Numbered from the stretch's first letter, positions 51,668-61,704 are shown. The stretch is DNA of 64,000 nucleotides from JBKEDC01 sp047975205 (GCA_047975205.1 JBKEDC010000036.1:8307-72306); one strand, 5' to 3'. The notes: a model not told the origin generated them from the sequence alone. Made by a program: numbers and translations.

Positions 51668-54385
51668 TTAATTGGGGTTGAATATAGAATCTAAAATTTC
51701 TTTTAGTCGAGTGTTATGCAAGTGCATTAATCCTCCGGCAGGCGTTCCGCTTTCCGGACGAGAGATTAATTCTAAATTTAATTGAGGCAACTTCCTATTT
51801 ATAAACGACCAAGCTCCCATATTTTCAGGTTCATCTTGTGCCCATATCCATTTTTTTACAGAAGCATATTTAGCTCTAATCTCCCGGAGTTGCACTTTGG
51901 GAAGAGGATATAATTGTTCCATGCGAATGATTGCAATATTTTTGTAGTTATTATCTTGTTTTTCTTTGAGTAGATCATAATACAGTCTGCCGTAAGTGAG
52001 CACTACCTGCTGCACTTCTTCGGGCTTAGCTTCTGCATCATCAATGATAGTTTTAAAACTTCCATTGCTTAAATCATGTAAATTGGAATGCACCATTGGG
52101 TGACGTAATAGGCTCTTAGGCGTAAAGATAATAAGTGGTAATTTTGATTTTAATTTAAGATGTCGACGTAACAAATGGAATAGGTTTGCCGGTGTAGTTG
52201 GAATTGCAATCTGTAGATTATTGTTTGCTGCGAGAGTTAAATAGCGTTCTATACGTGCTGATGAATGCTCTGGTCCTTGTCCTTCATATCCGTGTGGAAG
52301 AAACATAACGAGGTTATTCATGATTCCCCATTTTTCTTCGGAAGAAGAAATATACTGATCGTAGATAACCTGTGCAGTATTTGCAAAATCACCAAACTGA
52401 GCTTCCCATATAGTTAATGATTCCGGCTGGGCTAGTGCATATCCATATTCGAAACCAAGTACCCCATATTCGGAGAGCAATGAATTATAAGCGTGAAAAT
52501 CGGGTTGATCTTTGGCAATATTTTTAAGTGGAAAATATTTTTTATCGGTATCTTCCACAACAAAGGCGGCATGCCTATGAGCAAAAGTTCCTCGCTCACA
52601 GTCTTGCCCACTTAAACGCACCGGATGTCCTTCATCAATTAAGCTGGCATAAGCTAAGAGTTCACCCATTGCCCAATCCAACTTGTTACTCTCAAGCATA
52701 AGCTTCCTATCAGAAATAATACGATTCACTTTCTTGAAAAATTTTACATCTTTAGGAAGAGTGGTGATACGCCGTCCTAAATCCAGTAATTTTTCTTGAG
52801 AAACGGTAGTATCAATACATTCATCGAAATCAATTTGAGATGGAGCACTATATCCTGCGTATTCATCGACTAAGAAACTGCGTATCTTTAATTTTTCTAT
52901 CTTTTCCGATTCTAGAAACTGTTGCTCTAGTTCATTGTCAAAGTTTATAATTCGCTGCTTACAATCTACAGTCTGCATTACATCTAGCTCAATGAGCTTT
53001 GCCATATAAATATCTCTCGGATTTTTATGTCGAGTAATGGCATCATATAGCAGAGGTTGGGTAAAACGAGGCTCATCTCCCTCATTGTGTCCATATTTTC
53101 TATAACAAAGAATATCAATGAATACGTCTGAATTAAATTTTTGGCGAAATTCCATAGCCAATTCAATGGTGTAAATTAAAGCTTCAACATCATCACCATT
53201 AACATGAAATACAGGACACCTAGTTACCTTTGCTACATCAGTGCAATAAGTGCTTGAGCGAGCATCGAGATAATTGGTAGTAAACCCTACTTGATTGTTA
53301 ATTACCAAATGGATAGTTCCACCGGTTTTATAGCCATCAAGTTGAGACATTTGTACAACTTCATATACCACACCTTGAGCTGCAATAGCTGCATCACCGT
53401 GTATAATAATGGGAGCAAGTTTCGAGTAGTCGCCACCATAATTAGCATCAATCTTAGAACGAGCCATTCCTTCAGTAACAGCTCCAACAGTTTCTAAATG
53501 CGATGGATTAGGCAATAAACTGAGTTTGATATTTTTACCGGAGTCCGTTTGTATTGTATTTTCAAAACCTAAATGGTATTTAACGTCACCCATAGAAATA
53601 TCGGCTTCATATGCTGTGCCGTAAAACTCTTTAAATATTTCTTTATAGGGTTTATCCATGATGCTACCTAAGACATTTAGCCTTCCTCGATGAGCCATAC
53701 CAATAACAAACTCTTCGATACCTAGCTCTGCACCACGTTCAATGATATGATCAAGTGCCGGAATTAGGCTTTCTGCTCCTTCAAGAGAAAAACGCTTTTG
53801 TCCTACAAACTTTTTGTGAATAAAACTTTCAAATCCAACAGCTATTTTAAGGTGGTAGAATATATGCTTTCGTTCTTCATCGGTAAAGTATTTTGCGTTT
53901 TTAGAGCCTTCCATCCGTCCTTTTAACCAAGATAGAACTTCAGGATGACGAATATACATAAACTCTACGCCAACCGAGCTGCAATAGGTTTCTTCAAGAT
54001 GGGAGATGATGTTACGTAAAGAAGTTTTTCCAATGCCGATGTTATTTCCGGCTTCAAACTCCAAATCAAGATCATTTTCATCTAAATTAAAGTTAGTAAT
54101 AGCTAATGTGGGTGTATATTTCCGGCGAGTACGTACCGGATTAGTCTTTGTAAATAAATGTCCGCGTTGTCGGTATGCGTTTATCAGATTGATTACCGAG
54201 AACTCTTTGTTAATGTTCTCACTGGTAAAATTAACTGAATTGTCATAATTAGTGCGGGCCAAATCGAATCCTTGAAAGAAAAACTTCCAACTGTCCTCTA
54301 CTGAACCGGGACTTTTTAGATATTCTTGATACAGCTCTTCAATAGCTGCAATTCCTTGGTTTCCTACTTGCGAATTTTTGTCCAT
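51668..54385 (-). CDS. sucA: 2-oxoglutarate dehydrogenase E1 (thiamine diphosphate-dependent)
   Basis: A 905-residue E1. Landmarks are GMAHRGRLNVL, ThDP-binding GDAAIAAQGVVYEVVQMSQL, VNNQVGFTT, RYGHNEGDEPRFTQP-like (YRKYGHNEGDEPRFTQP), GQDCERGTFAHRHA and LPHGYEGQGPEHSSARIERY. Full length. It decarboxylates 2-oxoglutarate and passes the succinyl group to SucB's lipoyl arm. Operon sucA-sucB. A box TAATCTTG, one mismatch to TAnnTTTG, lies upstream. Confidence 0.96.
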   Translation of the reverse strand: MDKNSQVGNQGIAAIEELYQEYLKSPGSVEDSWKFFFQGFDLARTNYDNSVNFTSENINKEFSVINLINAYRQRGHLFTKTNPVRTRRKYTPTLAITNFNLDENDLDLEFEAGNNIGIGKTSLRNIISHLEETYCSSVGVEFMYIRHPEVLSWLKGRMEGSKNAKYFTDEERKHIFYHLKIAVGFESFIHKKFVGQKRFSLEGAESLIPALDHIIERGAELGIEEFVIGMAHRGRLNVLGSIMDKPYKEIFKEFYGTAYEADISMGDVKYHLGFENTIQTDSGKNIKLSLLPNPSHLETVGAVTEGMARSKIDANYGGDYSKLAPIIIHGDAAIAAQGVVYEVVQMSQLDGYKTGGTIHLVINNQVGFTTNYLDARSSTYCTDVAKVTRCPVFHVNGDDVEALIYTIELAMEFRQKFNSDVFIDILCYRKYGHNEGDEPRFTQPLLYDAITRHKNPRDIYMAKLIELDVMQTVDCKQRIINFDNELEQQFLESEKIEKLKIRSFLVDEYAGYSAPSQIDFDECIDTTVSQEKLLDLGRRITTLPKDVKFFKKVNRIISDRKLMLESNKLDWAMGELLAYASLIDEGHPVRLSGQDCERGTFAHRHAAFVVEDTDKKYFPLKNIAKDQPDFHAYNSLLSEYGVLGFEYGYALAQPESLTIWEAQFGDFANTAQVIYDQYISSSEEKWGIMNNLVMFLPHGYEGQGPEHSSARIERYLTLAANNNLQIAIPTTPANLFHLLRRHLKLKSKLPLIIFTPKSLLRHPMVHSNLHDLSNGSFKTIIDDAEAKPEEVQQVVLTYGRLYYDLLKEKQDNNYKNIAIIRMEQLYPLPKVQLREIRAKYASVKKWIWAQDEPENMGAWSFINRKLPQLNLELISRPESGTPAGGLMHLHNTRLKEILDSIFNPN

Positions 54386-54520
54386 CTTTTGGGGCGATTA
54401 TTACGAATTGCAAGATTAATAAATTCCGTTGAACTTGTCCTTTTTTTTATCAAAAATTACACAAATCATCGCGGTTTAGACATAGAATAATTGCAGATAA
54501 CTACTCTTTGAAAAATCTGA

Positions 54521-56527
54521 TTATAACATAGTCAATAAATCATCTTCTGATATTTGAGAAATGCCCAACTTTTCTACTTTTTCTAGTTTAGAAGGACCTA
54601 TGTTGTTTCCGGCAAGCAAATAAGAAGTTTTCTTTGAAATAGATCCTGAATTTTTACCCCCGTTATCTTCTATTATTTTTTTGAGCTCATCTCTGGAATG
54701 CTTATCGAAGGTTCCGGAAATAACAAAAGTTAGCCCTTCAAGTTTGTTTGTTCTTTTCTCCAACTCCTCTTCATTTTGAGAAAACTGCAAGCCAAAGGAC
54801 TTTAGGCAATCAATAATTTCTAAATGTTCTTCCTTACCAAAATATTCGATAACACTGCGAGCAATTTTTTCTCCAATTTCATCAATTTCCATGAGTTGCT
54901 CAAAAGCAGCTTCTTTAATTGCATCTATTGTGGTTAATGTGCGAGCCAACTTTTTTGCTACCGTTTCTCCAACGAATCGAATGCCTAAAGCATACAGTAC
55001 TCGCTCAAAGGGAACTGACTTCGAATCTTCCAGACTAGAAAGAATGCGTTGTGCAGATTTGTCTCCCATTCTGTCTAAACTAGCTATCTGTTCGCTTTTT
55101 AATAAATATAAATCGACTACGCTTTGGATTAACCTATTTGAAAAAAGAAGATCAATAGTTTCAGATCCTAAGCCATCAATATTCATAGCTTTGCGGGATA
55201 TGAAATGTTCAATTTTTCCTTTAATCTGTGGAGGACAACTAATTTCATTGGGACAATAATGGGCAGCTTCACCTTCATTTCTTAAAAGTTTAGTGTTACA
55301 CTCCGGACAAAATTCAATGAATTTAATTTTATCGGCATTTTTAATCCGTTTTGATAAATCAACACCTACAATTTTGGGAATGATTTCACCACCCTTTTCT
55401 ACAAATACAGTATCCTTTATATATAAATCAAATTTCTCGATAATATCAGCATTATGAAGAGATGCCCGTCTAACTGTAGTTCCTGCCAACTGAACAGCTT
55501 CTAAGTTTGCTACAGGAGTAACAGCTCCGGTTCTGCCAACCTGATAACTCACTGATTTTAGGATGGTAGGTACTTGCTCTGCTTTAAATTTATAAGCAAC
55601 AGCCCATCGGGGAGATTTGGCTGTAAACCCTAAACTATTCTGTAATCGTTTAGAATTGAGTTTGATCACAATACCATCAGTTGCTATTTGAAGTTTGAAA
55701 CGCTCTTTATCCCATTTGTGTATAAATTGGATAACCTCTTCAATGTTAGTACATTTTTTTGTGTCATCAGAAATCTTAAACCCCCATAGTTTAGCTAGTT
55801 GTAAGCTTTCGTAATGATTTAGACTATTTATCTCATCGCCTAAGAGGTGATAAAAATAGCCATCTAATTCTCTTTTGGCAACTTCTTGTGCATTTTGAAG
55901 TTTTAGTGTGCCTGATGCTGCATTTCTAGGATTGGCAAACGTTTGTTCTCCGTTTTCTTCTCTAGCTTCATTTAGTTTATTAAAAACATTAAATGGCATG
56001 AGAATTTCGCCACGTATTTCGAATCTTTTAGGAAAGTTGAATCCATGTAACTTTAGAGGTATAGAACGGATAGTTCGAACATTGGCAGTTACATCATCTC
56101 CTTGAACACCATCTCCTCGAGTAACTGCATGGATAAGCTCTCCGTTTTCATAGGTTAAACTTATTGAAGTGCCATCATACTTTAATTCGCATACATATTC
56201 AAAATCCTCAAGGACGAGTTTCTTTATTCGATTGTCAAAATCGCGTAACTCTCCCTCTGAATATGTATTAGAAAGAGAAAGCATCGGGTAGTGGTGTTTT
56301 CGTTGTTTAAAACTCTGATTAATATCAGACCCTACGCGTTGAGTAGGAGAGTTTAAATCAAAAAACTCCGGAAATTTTGCCTCTAATACTTCCAACTCTT
56401 TAAACTTTATGTCAAAATTATAGTCGGCAATAGATGGATTTGCAAGTACATAATACTCGTAATTATATTGATTGAGCTCTTTACGCAGTGCATCAATCTG
56501 CTGTTTTGCTATTTCTGGACTCATCAT
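54521..56527 (-). CDS. ligA: NAD+-dependent DNA ligase
   Basis: A 668-residue replicative ligase. The adenylated Lys116 is in CELKYDGTSI, the OB-fold follows, four Cys form the zinc finger (CPECNTKLL, then HYCPNEISCP), helix-hairpin-helix repeats (IDEIGEKIARSV) are near residue 530, and a C-terminal BRCT domain ends the chain (LEGLTFVISGTFDKHSRDEL). Full length and intact. Two adjacent Met codons leave the exact start ambiguous by one residue. The 150-base gap upstream holds nothing recognised. Confidence 0.97.
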   Translation of the reverse strand: MMSPEIAKQQIDALRKELNQYNYEYYVLANPSIADYNFDIKFKELEVLEAKFPEFFDLNSPTQRVGSDINQSFKQRKHHYPMLSLSNTYSEGELRDFDNRIKKLVLEDFEYVCELKYDGTSISLTYENGELIHAVTRGDGVQGDDVTANVRTIRSIPLKLHGFNFPKRFEIRGEILMPFNVFNKLNEAREENGEQTFANPRNAASGTLKLQNAQEVAKRELDGYFYHLLGDEINSLNHYESLQLAKLWGFKISDDTKKCTNIEEVIQFIHKWDKERFKLQIATDGIVIKLNSKRLQNSLGFTAKSPRWAVAYKFKAEQVPTILKSVSYQVGRTGAVTPVANLEAVQLAGTTVRRASLHNADIIEKFDLYIKDTVFVEKGGEIIPKIVGVDLSKRIKNADKIKFIEFCPECNTKLLRNEGEAAHYCPNEISCPPQIKGKIEHFISRKAMNIDGLGSETIDLLFSNRLIQSVVDLYLLKSEQIASLDRMGDKSAQRILSSLEDSKSVPFERVLYALGIRFVGETVAKKLARTLTTIDAIKEAAFEQLMEIDEIGEKIARSVIEYFGKEEHLEIIDCLKSFGLQFSQNEEELEKRTNKLEGLTFVISGTFDKHSRDELKKIIEDNGGKNSGSISKKTSYLLAGNNIGPSKLEKVEKLGISQISEDDLLTML

Positions 56528-56675
56528 TTTAATATACTTTTTTCAAACTCAAATATGCTAATGATTTTTGAGAAAACATTAGTTCTAAATAAGATATGTG
56601 TAGAATTAATGATTTTTACAAAATAAGTGTAAAACTAAATTTGAATGATGAAAAACAGAGAGTAGGCTTGCTATA

Positions 56676-57512
56676 TTATTCTAACTTAAAAGAAGCTGCT
56701 ACCCAATTGTTTTTCTCCTTTACGTGAATCAAATTAAGACCTAATTTCTCGGCTGCACTTACTACATCAGCTAAATCTTCATGATAGAAACCACTAAGAA
56801 TAATAATACCACCAACTTTTAATGCTGATACGTATTGAGGTAGATCGCGAATGATAATATTCTTATGGATATTAGCAAATATTACGTGATAAACATCTTT
56901 CTCGGTTAATAAATTTGCATCTCCAACTCTAGCTGTAATATTTGATATACTATTAAGCTTGCAGTTTTCTTCCGTGCTTTCAAAAGACCAATTATCAATA
57001 TCAATAGCGCAAACACTACTGCATCCTTTAAGTGATGCATAAATACCCAATATCCCTGTGCCGCAACCCATATCAAGCACTGTCATATCAGTCATATTTA
57101 TATTGTTGATATGCTCAATCATGAGCGATGTAGTTTCATGATTTCCGGTTCCAAAGGCCATATTGGGGTTGATGCTAATTTGATATTTTGTTTCTGGATA
57201 TTTCTTATGAAATGGGGCTCTGATTAAACAATCTTCACCTATGAGTAGTGGTTCAAAATAATTTTTTTCCCACTCTTCATTCCAATTTACATCCGGCATT
57301 TCCTCTATTGTGAAACGAACAGAAAAGGGTAATAAACTAACTATTGGTCGTATATGATCACTAATAACGCTATCTTTTGGGGAATAGGCTTCTAAATGTT
57401 CTTCTGTATCAGTAAAACTGTCAAAAGGCAGCTCGGCGACAAATGCCATTAATATTTCTCTATTTTCAACAGAGTCATTTTCAATTGAAAATGTTGTTTT
57501 ATCGTACTTCAT
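56676..57512 (-). CDS. prmA: Ribosomal protein L11 methyltransferase
   Basis: A 278-residue methyltransferase that trimethylates ribosomal protein L11. A small N-terminal substrate domain is followed by the SAM-binding domain: AFGTGNHETTSLMIEHI, MTVLDMGCGTGILGIYASLK, CAIDIDNWS and IFANIHKNIII. Full length for the family. Last gene of the ybbR-coaE-djlA-like-prmA operon, eight bases after its neighbour. Confidence 0.94.
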   Translation of the reverse strand: MKYDKTTFSIENDSVENREILMAFVAELPFDSFTDTEEHLEAYSPKDSVISDHIRPIVSLLPFSVRFTIEEMPDVNWNEEWEKNYFEPLLIGEDCLIRAPFHKKYPETKYQISINPNMAFGTGNHETTSLMIEHINNINMTDMTVLDMGCGTGILGIYASLKGCSSVCAIDIDNWSFESTEENCKLNSISNITARVGDANLLTEKDVYHVIFANIHKNIIIRDLPQYVSALKVGGIIILSGFYHEDLADVVSAAEKLGLNLIHVKEKNNWVAASFKLE

Positions 57513-57520
57513 GAGATTTG

Positions 57521-58273
57521 TTATGAAAACTGACGTTGTTTCTTTATTTCTTCGTATGCTTCGTTCACTTTTTGGAATTTTTCTTTAGCTTCGGCTTGGA
57601 AATCTTCTCCCAGGTAACTCACTTTATCTGGATGATATTTTACAGCCATCTTGCGATAAGCTTTTTTAATTTCATCATCTGTAGCATCCGGGGTTATTCC
57701 TAAAATGCTATATGCAGCATTAACATCGGCTACAAACATGGATTTTATGGAATTAAAATCGGCGTCTTTTATGCCTAGATTTTGTGCAATATGAGCAATG
57801 AGATTTAATTCATTATTGTCAACATTCCCATCTGATTTTGCAATACCAAACAAGAAATGTAGCATTTGCAAACGAGTAGAATAATCTGTATTTACTTTGA
57901 TTTGATGACAAACATCTGCTACGGGTATTGTTTGATTCAATAAATCACGCAATAAAATTAAAGCTTCTTTTGCTGCAGTGATACCCCATGAACGCTTAAG
58001 GAAACTCTTTACAAAATCGAGTTCTGATTTAACTACCTTTCCGTCTGCTTTCATTACAGCGGCTACTAACACCATCAAACTAATTACATAATCGCCGGTG
58101 GTAGTTCTCCTTTCTCGACGAGTAGATTGATTAAAGTACGCTTCTTGTTCGCTATATTTTTTTGTTCCCTCACTCTCAAGCATGTTAGCAATTAAAAAAC
58201 CGGCAATTCCACCAATAGGTCCGAATAGAGCCCAACCAACGCCTCCTGCAATCCATTTCGCAAATTTACCCAT
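57521..58273 (-). CDS. TerB/DnaJ-domain protein (DjlA-like co-chaperone)
   Basis: A 250-residue protein. A glycine-rich hydrophobic N-terminus (WIAGGVGWALFGPIGGIAGF) may insert in the membrane. Then come a TerB-like helical domain (about residues 55-170, SLMVLVAAVMKADGKVVKSE and FGIAKSDGNVDNNELNLI) and a C-terminal J domain (AYSILGITPDATDDEIKKAY with the HPD motif in AVKYHPDKVS). The layout matches DjlA, which recruits DnaK to the membrane. It overlaps coaE by eight bases. Confidence 0.9.
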   Translation of the reverse strand: MGKFAKWIAGGVGWALFGPIGGIAGFLIANMLESEGTKKYSEQEAYFNQSTRRERRTTTGDYVISLMVLVAAVMKADGKVVKSELDFVKSFLKRSWGITAAKEALILLRDLLNQTIPVADVCHQIKVNTDYSTRLQMLHFLFGIAKSDGNVDNNELNLIAHIAQNLGIKDADFNSIKSMFVADVNAAYSILGITPDATDDEIKKAYRKMAVKYHPDKVSYLGEDFQAEAKEKFQKVNEAYEEIKKQRQFS

Positions 58274-58853
58274 GTTTTAATATTTTATCTATTTCTAATA
58301 TCTGACCAATAATTAAATCATTAGCTCCATTATAAATAACATAGTCAGATAAGTTTAATCGTTGCTCATCTGCCATCTGGTTATTTATTCTTTCTAAAAC
58401 CTTCTTCTTTGTTGTGCTATCTCGATTTGTAACTCTGCTAATTCTTTCTGATATGGGAGCTGTAACTGTTAGTGTTTTATCCATTATCTGATAGAAATTG
58501 CTGTCGAATAAAATTGCTGATTCTTGTATTACATAGGGAGCGTTAACTTGCTTTTTTGTCCACTGCAAAAAATCATCCCTTACTTCAGGGTGCACAATAT
58601 TATTGAGTTTTCTCAGTAAATATGGTGAATTGAATACCATATCGGCAAGCTTTCTTCGGTCAAGACTCCCATCTTTTCGGTAAATAGATTCACCGAAACT
58701 AGAAATCAGTTTCTTTTTTATGATAGGAGAGTTGTCTATTAGAGCTTTGGCTCGATTATCAGATTCATAAACAGGAATGCCAAGCAAGCTGAAAAATTTA
58801 CATATGGTAGATTTTCCCGATCCGATGCCTCCTGTTATTCCTAATTTAATCAT
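58266..58853 (-). CDS. coaE: Dephospho-CoA kinase
   Basis: A 195-residue kinase that completes coenzyme A by phosphorylating its ribose. P-loop GITGGIGSGKSTICKFF, the DxD-like segment VYESDNRAKAL, and the lid region TAPISERISRVTNRDS are present. Start: ATG at 58853, whose A overlaps the last base of the YbbR stop (TGATG). A GTG one codon earlier also fits. It overlaps the next gene by eight bases. Confidence 0.96.
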   Translation of the reverse strand: MIKLGITGGIGSGKSTICKFFSLLGIPVYESDNRAKALIDNSPIIKKKLISSFGESIYRKDGSLDRRKLADMVFNSPYLLRKLNNIVHPEVRDDFLQWTKKQVNAPYVIQESAILFDSNFYQIMDKTLTVTAPISERISRVTNRDSTTKKKVLERINNQMADEQRLNLSDYVIYNGANDLIIGQILEIDKILKHG

Positions 58854-59809
58854 CACTTTTTTTGATTAAGAATAAGGTATTCCACTTGGGATGGAGATGT
58901 ATTAACAGCATAAACGTAATTTGAAGAGTTAACAAGCTTAGTCTTTAAAACAGCTACATTATCACTTATGCAATTGTAGTCAACTATTAGCCTGAAGTCT
59001 TGATCTGAAATTGAATTAAAATGACTCAAACTCACTAAAAAACTGACTTTCGCTTTGTCGGGAAAGAGTTTAATGTTTAAACTGTCCGGAACATTTATGA
59101 TTTGTATAGGTACATCAATTACCTTTTCCGTGAATTCTTCTATGGGTACATTCATTACCACCCGTTTGGGAGAATATTGAAGGTCATTTATATCTTGAAT
59201 AGTGATATTTCTGCGAATACTCTGATTTAGTTTGGTGTAATGCTGTTTTTCTGTAAAAACGAACTGCAACGTATCAATAATGGAATTAGGTCCATATACT
59301 GTTATTGAATCGGGAGAAAATGTAATAGCATCACTTACAAAATGTTGTTTGGCGAGTGTGTACGAAATATTTGGTTTAATCTTAACGCGTTTTTTCTTTA
59401 AAGGTTCAAAATTAAAGACTAATGTATTGGGGAAAATATCTGTGATTTTAAGTTCAGAACTTATTTGTGACGCAATCTTATTTTCTAGCCGGTTTATTGG
59501 AATTTCTATGTGTGAAGAAGAATCTGAGTTTTGTAATTCAGAAAAGAATGATTCTCCATTTACCACTAAAGGGGTGAAAGACATGCTTAACTTATGCCTT
59601 AATATGGAGAAGCCTCCTGCATTAACTTTTAAGTTAAAGTGGTCGGGAGGCGTATTTACTAACATTTTATCTTTAGGAAGATTAATATATTTAATCGGAT
59701 ACGATAGGTTTATGGTGTATTCTTTGTTTAAAGCATTTAGAAACCACAATGAGCTTGCAATAAGCATACAAATCGCAAAAGAAATAATATCTCGATTATC
59801 TTTACGCAT
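58853..59809 (-). CDS. YbbR-like domain protein
   Basis: A 318-residue protein anchored by one N-terminal helix (IISFAICMLIASSLWFLNAL, residues 7-26) with beta-rich YbbR-type repeats in the periplasm (LPKDKMLVNTPPDHFNLKV; AITFSPDSITVYGPNSII; IDVPIQIINVPDSLNIKLFP). Role of YbbR proteins is not settled; in other bacteria they regulate c-di-AMP synthase. Start: ATG at 59809. Two earlier in-frame ATGs lie at or before the promoter and the yajC terminator (59864-59904), so they cannot be used from this promoter. First gene of the ybbR-coaE operon. Confidence 0.85.
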   Translation of the reverse strand: MRKDNRDIISFAICMLIASSLWFLNALNKEYTINLSYPIKYINLPKDKMLVNTPPDHFNLKVNAGGFSILRHKLSMSFTPLVVNGESFFSELQNSDSSSHIEIPINRLENKIASQISSELKITDIFPNTLVFNFEPLKKKRVKIKPNISYTLAKQHFVSDAITFSPDSITVYGPNSIIDTLQFVFTEKQHYTKLNQSIRRNITIQDINDLQYSPKRVVMNVPIEEFTEKVIDVPIQIINVPDSLNIKLFPDKAKVSFLVSLSHFNSISDQDFRLIVDYNCISDNVAVLKTKLVNSSNYVYAVNTSPSQVEYLILNQKK

Positions 59810-59863
59810 AAAACTGTGGTACCTCAATTGCACCAATTTCTTTAAGCCGGTTTTCATATACAA

Positions 59864-59871
59864 CAAAAGTA
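59864..59871 (-). promoter_or_regulatory. -7 box of the ybbR-coaE-djlA-prmA operon
   Basis: TACTTTTG on the minus strand matches TAnnTTTG and lies immediately after the yajC terminator's T-tract. Confidence 0.62.
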
Positions 59872-59872
59872 T

Positions 59873-59904
59873 AAAAAAGGGCAGACTATTTGTATAGTCT
59901 ACCC
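59873..59904 (-). terminator. Terminator of the nusB-DUF1573-yajC operon
   Basis: On the minus strand GGGTAGACTAT pairs with ATAGTCTGCCC (one U-G), loop of four, then six T. It lies 35 bases after the yajC stop. Confidence 0.94.
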
Positions 59905-59939
59905 TCAATTATTGTAAGCTTTTTATTCTTAATCTTGAT

Positions 59940-60248
59940 TTAGCGTTGTGGTTGAGCATCAGCCATATCTTTAACTACGGCAGATTTATCGACTTTAATT
60001 TCCACACCATTAGCAATACTAAGTATGATGACATTATCTTTAATGCCGGAAACAGTACCATAAATTCCACCTGTTGTAATTACTTTATCACCTTTTGCTA
60101 AAGCATCTCGAAATGTTCGGAGTTCCTTTTGTCTTTTCATTTGAGGACGAATCATGAAAAAGTAGAATACTACAATGATTAAAATCATTGGTAAAAATTG
60201 CATAATCGGATTAGCGGTTGCACCTCCGGCTTGTAATAAATAAGTCAT
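59940..60248 (-). CDS. yajC: Preprotein translocase subunit YajC
   Basis: A 102-residue single-pass membrane protein (helix about residues 18-38, MQFLPMILIIVVFYFFMIRP) with the family's cytosolic core MKRQKELRTFRDALAKGDKV and ITTGGIYGTVSGI. It associates with SecDF. Last gene of the nusB-DUF1573-yajC operon. Confidence 0.95.
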   Translation of the reverse strand: MTYLLQAGGATANPIMQFLPMILIIVVFYFFMIRPQMKRQKELRTFRDALAKGDKVITTGGIYGTVSGIKDNVIILSIANGVEIKVDKSAVVKDMADAQPQR

Positions 60249-60271
60249 TTGTATTATTTTAAAATTTTAAA

Positions 60272-60715
60272 TCAATCAAATAATGGATTGTCAACTTCAG
60301 CAACCAACGTTAAGGTAATAGGTTCGTTCTTACCGCAGCTGAAAACTTTAACTTGCTTGAAAACTCGACCAAATTCTCCTGCCGAATTGAATAACACATC
60401 AACATAATTGTCTTCTTTTGGTAAGATATCTTCTTTTGGAAAAGAAATTTCCATACAACCACAATCACTCGTAATGCTATCAATACTGGCAATTCCATCT
60501 CCTAAGTTCTTGAATTTAAAACTAAAACTTATCTGTTCTCCGGCTTCAAGCTTGCCAAAATTATGCATTTCATTCAAAAACTCAACCTTGCCTTTACCAT
60601 TATTAACTAAATTCTCGGTTTTTGACTTTTTAGAATTACCACTCTCACAAGCTGATAAAAATATAAAGCTTATGATTAGGATACCAAGATTAATATTACG
60701 ATTAAGTTTATGCAT
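60272..60715 (-). CDS. DUF1573 family lipoprotein
   Basis: A 147-residue predicted lipoprotein (lipobox FIFLSACES). The mature part is a beta-sandwich of the DUF1573 type: FLNEMHNFGKLEAGEQISFS, FKNLGDGIASIDSITSDCGC with the conserved Cys pair in DCGCM, and VLFNSAGEFGRVFKQVKVFS. Function unknown. Start: ATG at 60715; a TTG nine bases earlier is less likely. It overlaps the nusB end by eight bases. Confidence 0.88.
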   Translation of the reverse strand: MHKLNRNINLGILIISFIFLSACESGNSKKSKTENLVNNGKGKVEFLNEMHNFGKLEAGEQISFSFKFKNLGDGIASIDSITSDCGCMEISFPKEDILPKEDNYVDVLFNSAGEFGRVFKQVKVFSCGKNEPITLTLVAEVDNPLFD

Positions 60716-61664
60716 TTTCACCAATTAAGCCTCTACCTGCTTTTTTAATTTCACCGGATTCCTTCATTGTTTTCAATATCTTGTCTAATATTCCATTAAT
60801 GAAAGTCTTACTTTTTTGTGTGCTATAATATTTTGACAGTTCAATATATTCGTTTAGCGTTACTTTGGTTGGAATTGATGTGAAATGGATAAATTCACAA
60901 ATAGCCATTTCCATAATAAGCATATCAATTAAGGCTAAACGGTCAACATCCCAATTTTTAGTGTATTTTTGAACAGTGTTTTTCAGATCAGTCTGATTCA
61001 AAATGACTCTGCGATATAAATCAGTGGCAAATTGTTTGTCTTCTGCATCTTTAAACATAGGCATTAACGGCGTGTTAGCATTGCTATCTTCCTTAATACT
61101 TTTATTTATCGTGCGAATAATCATGCTGCCAATAAAGCTCAAATCGTCATTCCAATACACACTCTGTTCCTCCAATAATTCTTCTAAGCTTTCTGATGGA
61201 AGTATGATATCTGTAAGTAATCGTTCAACAACTTTGCGATCGTCGTTGAAATTCACTTTTTCTTTACTCATATAATCTTTATAGAACTGACTAACCTCTA
61301 GTTGCTTGAAAAAAGAGGCTACAAGTTCAGGTTCTTCACGCCAATTTAATTTAGATGATTCTAACTGAGCAGCCAGCTCTGAATTCTGGCGAAGCAATCC
61401 TATTACGCGATTATTTACAAAGCGGAGATTAGGATTAAGATCTTCTTCAGTGGGGAAGTGTTTGTTTTTTCTACGTTCTATAACTTCAACACCATGACCG
61501 GCAACATCAATGATGAGTTGCATGAGGTAATGATACAAATCGTAACTTTTCTGAAAGCTAAAAAATAACTCTTTTTCGCTTTTGTTAATGGAACGATCAG
61601 GGGTGCAATAAAATGCATAAAGCATTTGTAACACTTTGGTGCGGATAATTCTTCTGTTTATCAT
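60708..61664 (-). CDS. nusB: Transcription antitermination factor NusB (long Bacteroidota form)
   Basis: A 318-residue protein. The C-terminal 130 residues are the classical NusB fold (YTKNWDVDRLALIDMLIMEM, FIHFTSIPTKVTLNEYIELS, YYSTQKSKTFINGILDKILK), which binds boxA RNA with S10 during rRNA transcription. The N-terminus MINRRIIRTKVLQMLYAFY also looks NusB-like, but about 180 extra residues lie between it and the core. This long form is usual in Bacteroidota. First gene of the operon with DUF1573 and yajC. Confidence 0.94.
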   Translation of the reverse strand: MINRRIIRTKVLQMLYAFYCTPDRSINKSEKELFFSFQKSYDLYHYLMQLIIDVAGHGVEVIERRKNKHFPTEEDLNPNLRFVNNRVIGLLRQNSELAAQLESSKLNWREEPELVASFFKQLEVSQFYKDYMSKEKVNFNDDRKVVERLLTDIILPSESLEELLEEQSVYWNDDLSFIGSMIIRTINKSIKEDSNANTPLMPMFKDAEDKQFATDLYRRVILNQTDLKNTVQKYTKNWDVDRLALIDMLIMEMAICEFIHFTSIPTKVTLNEYIELSKYYSTQKSKTFINGILDKILKTMKESGEIKKAGRGLIGENA

Positions 61665-61696
61665 TTCGTAGAACGTACTATAAATATTAAGGTCTG

Positions 61697-61704
61697 CAAA
61701 GGTA
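61697..61704 (-). promoter_or_regulatory. -7 box of the nusB operon
   Basis: TACCTTTG on the minus strand matches TAnnTTTG, 32 bases before the nusB ATG. Confidence 0.6.
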
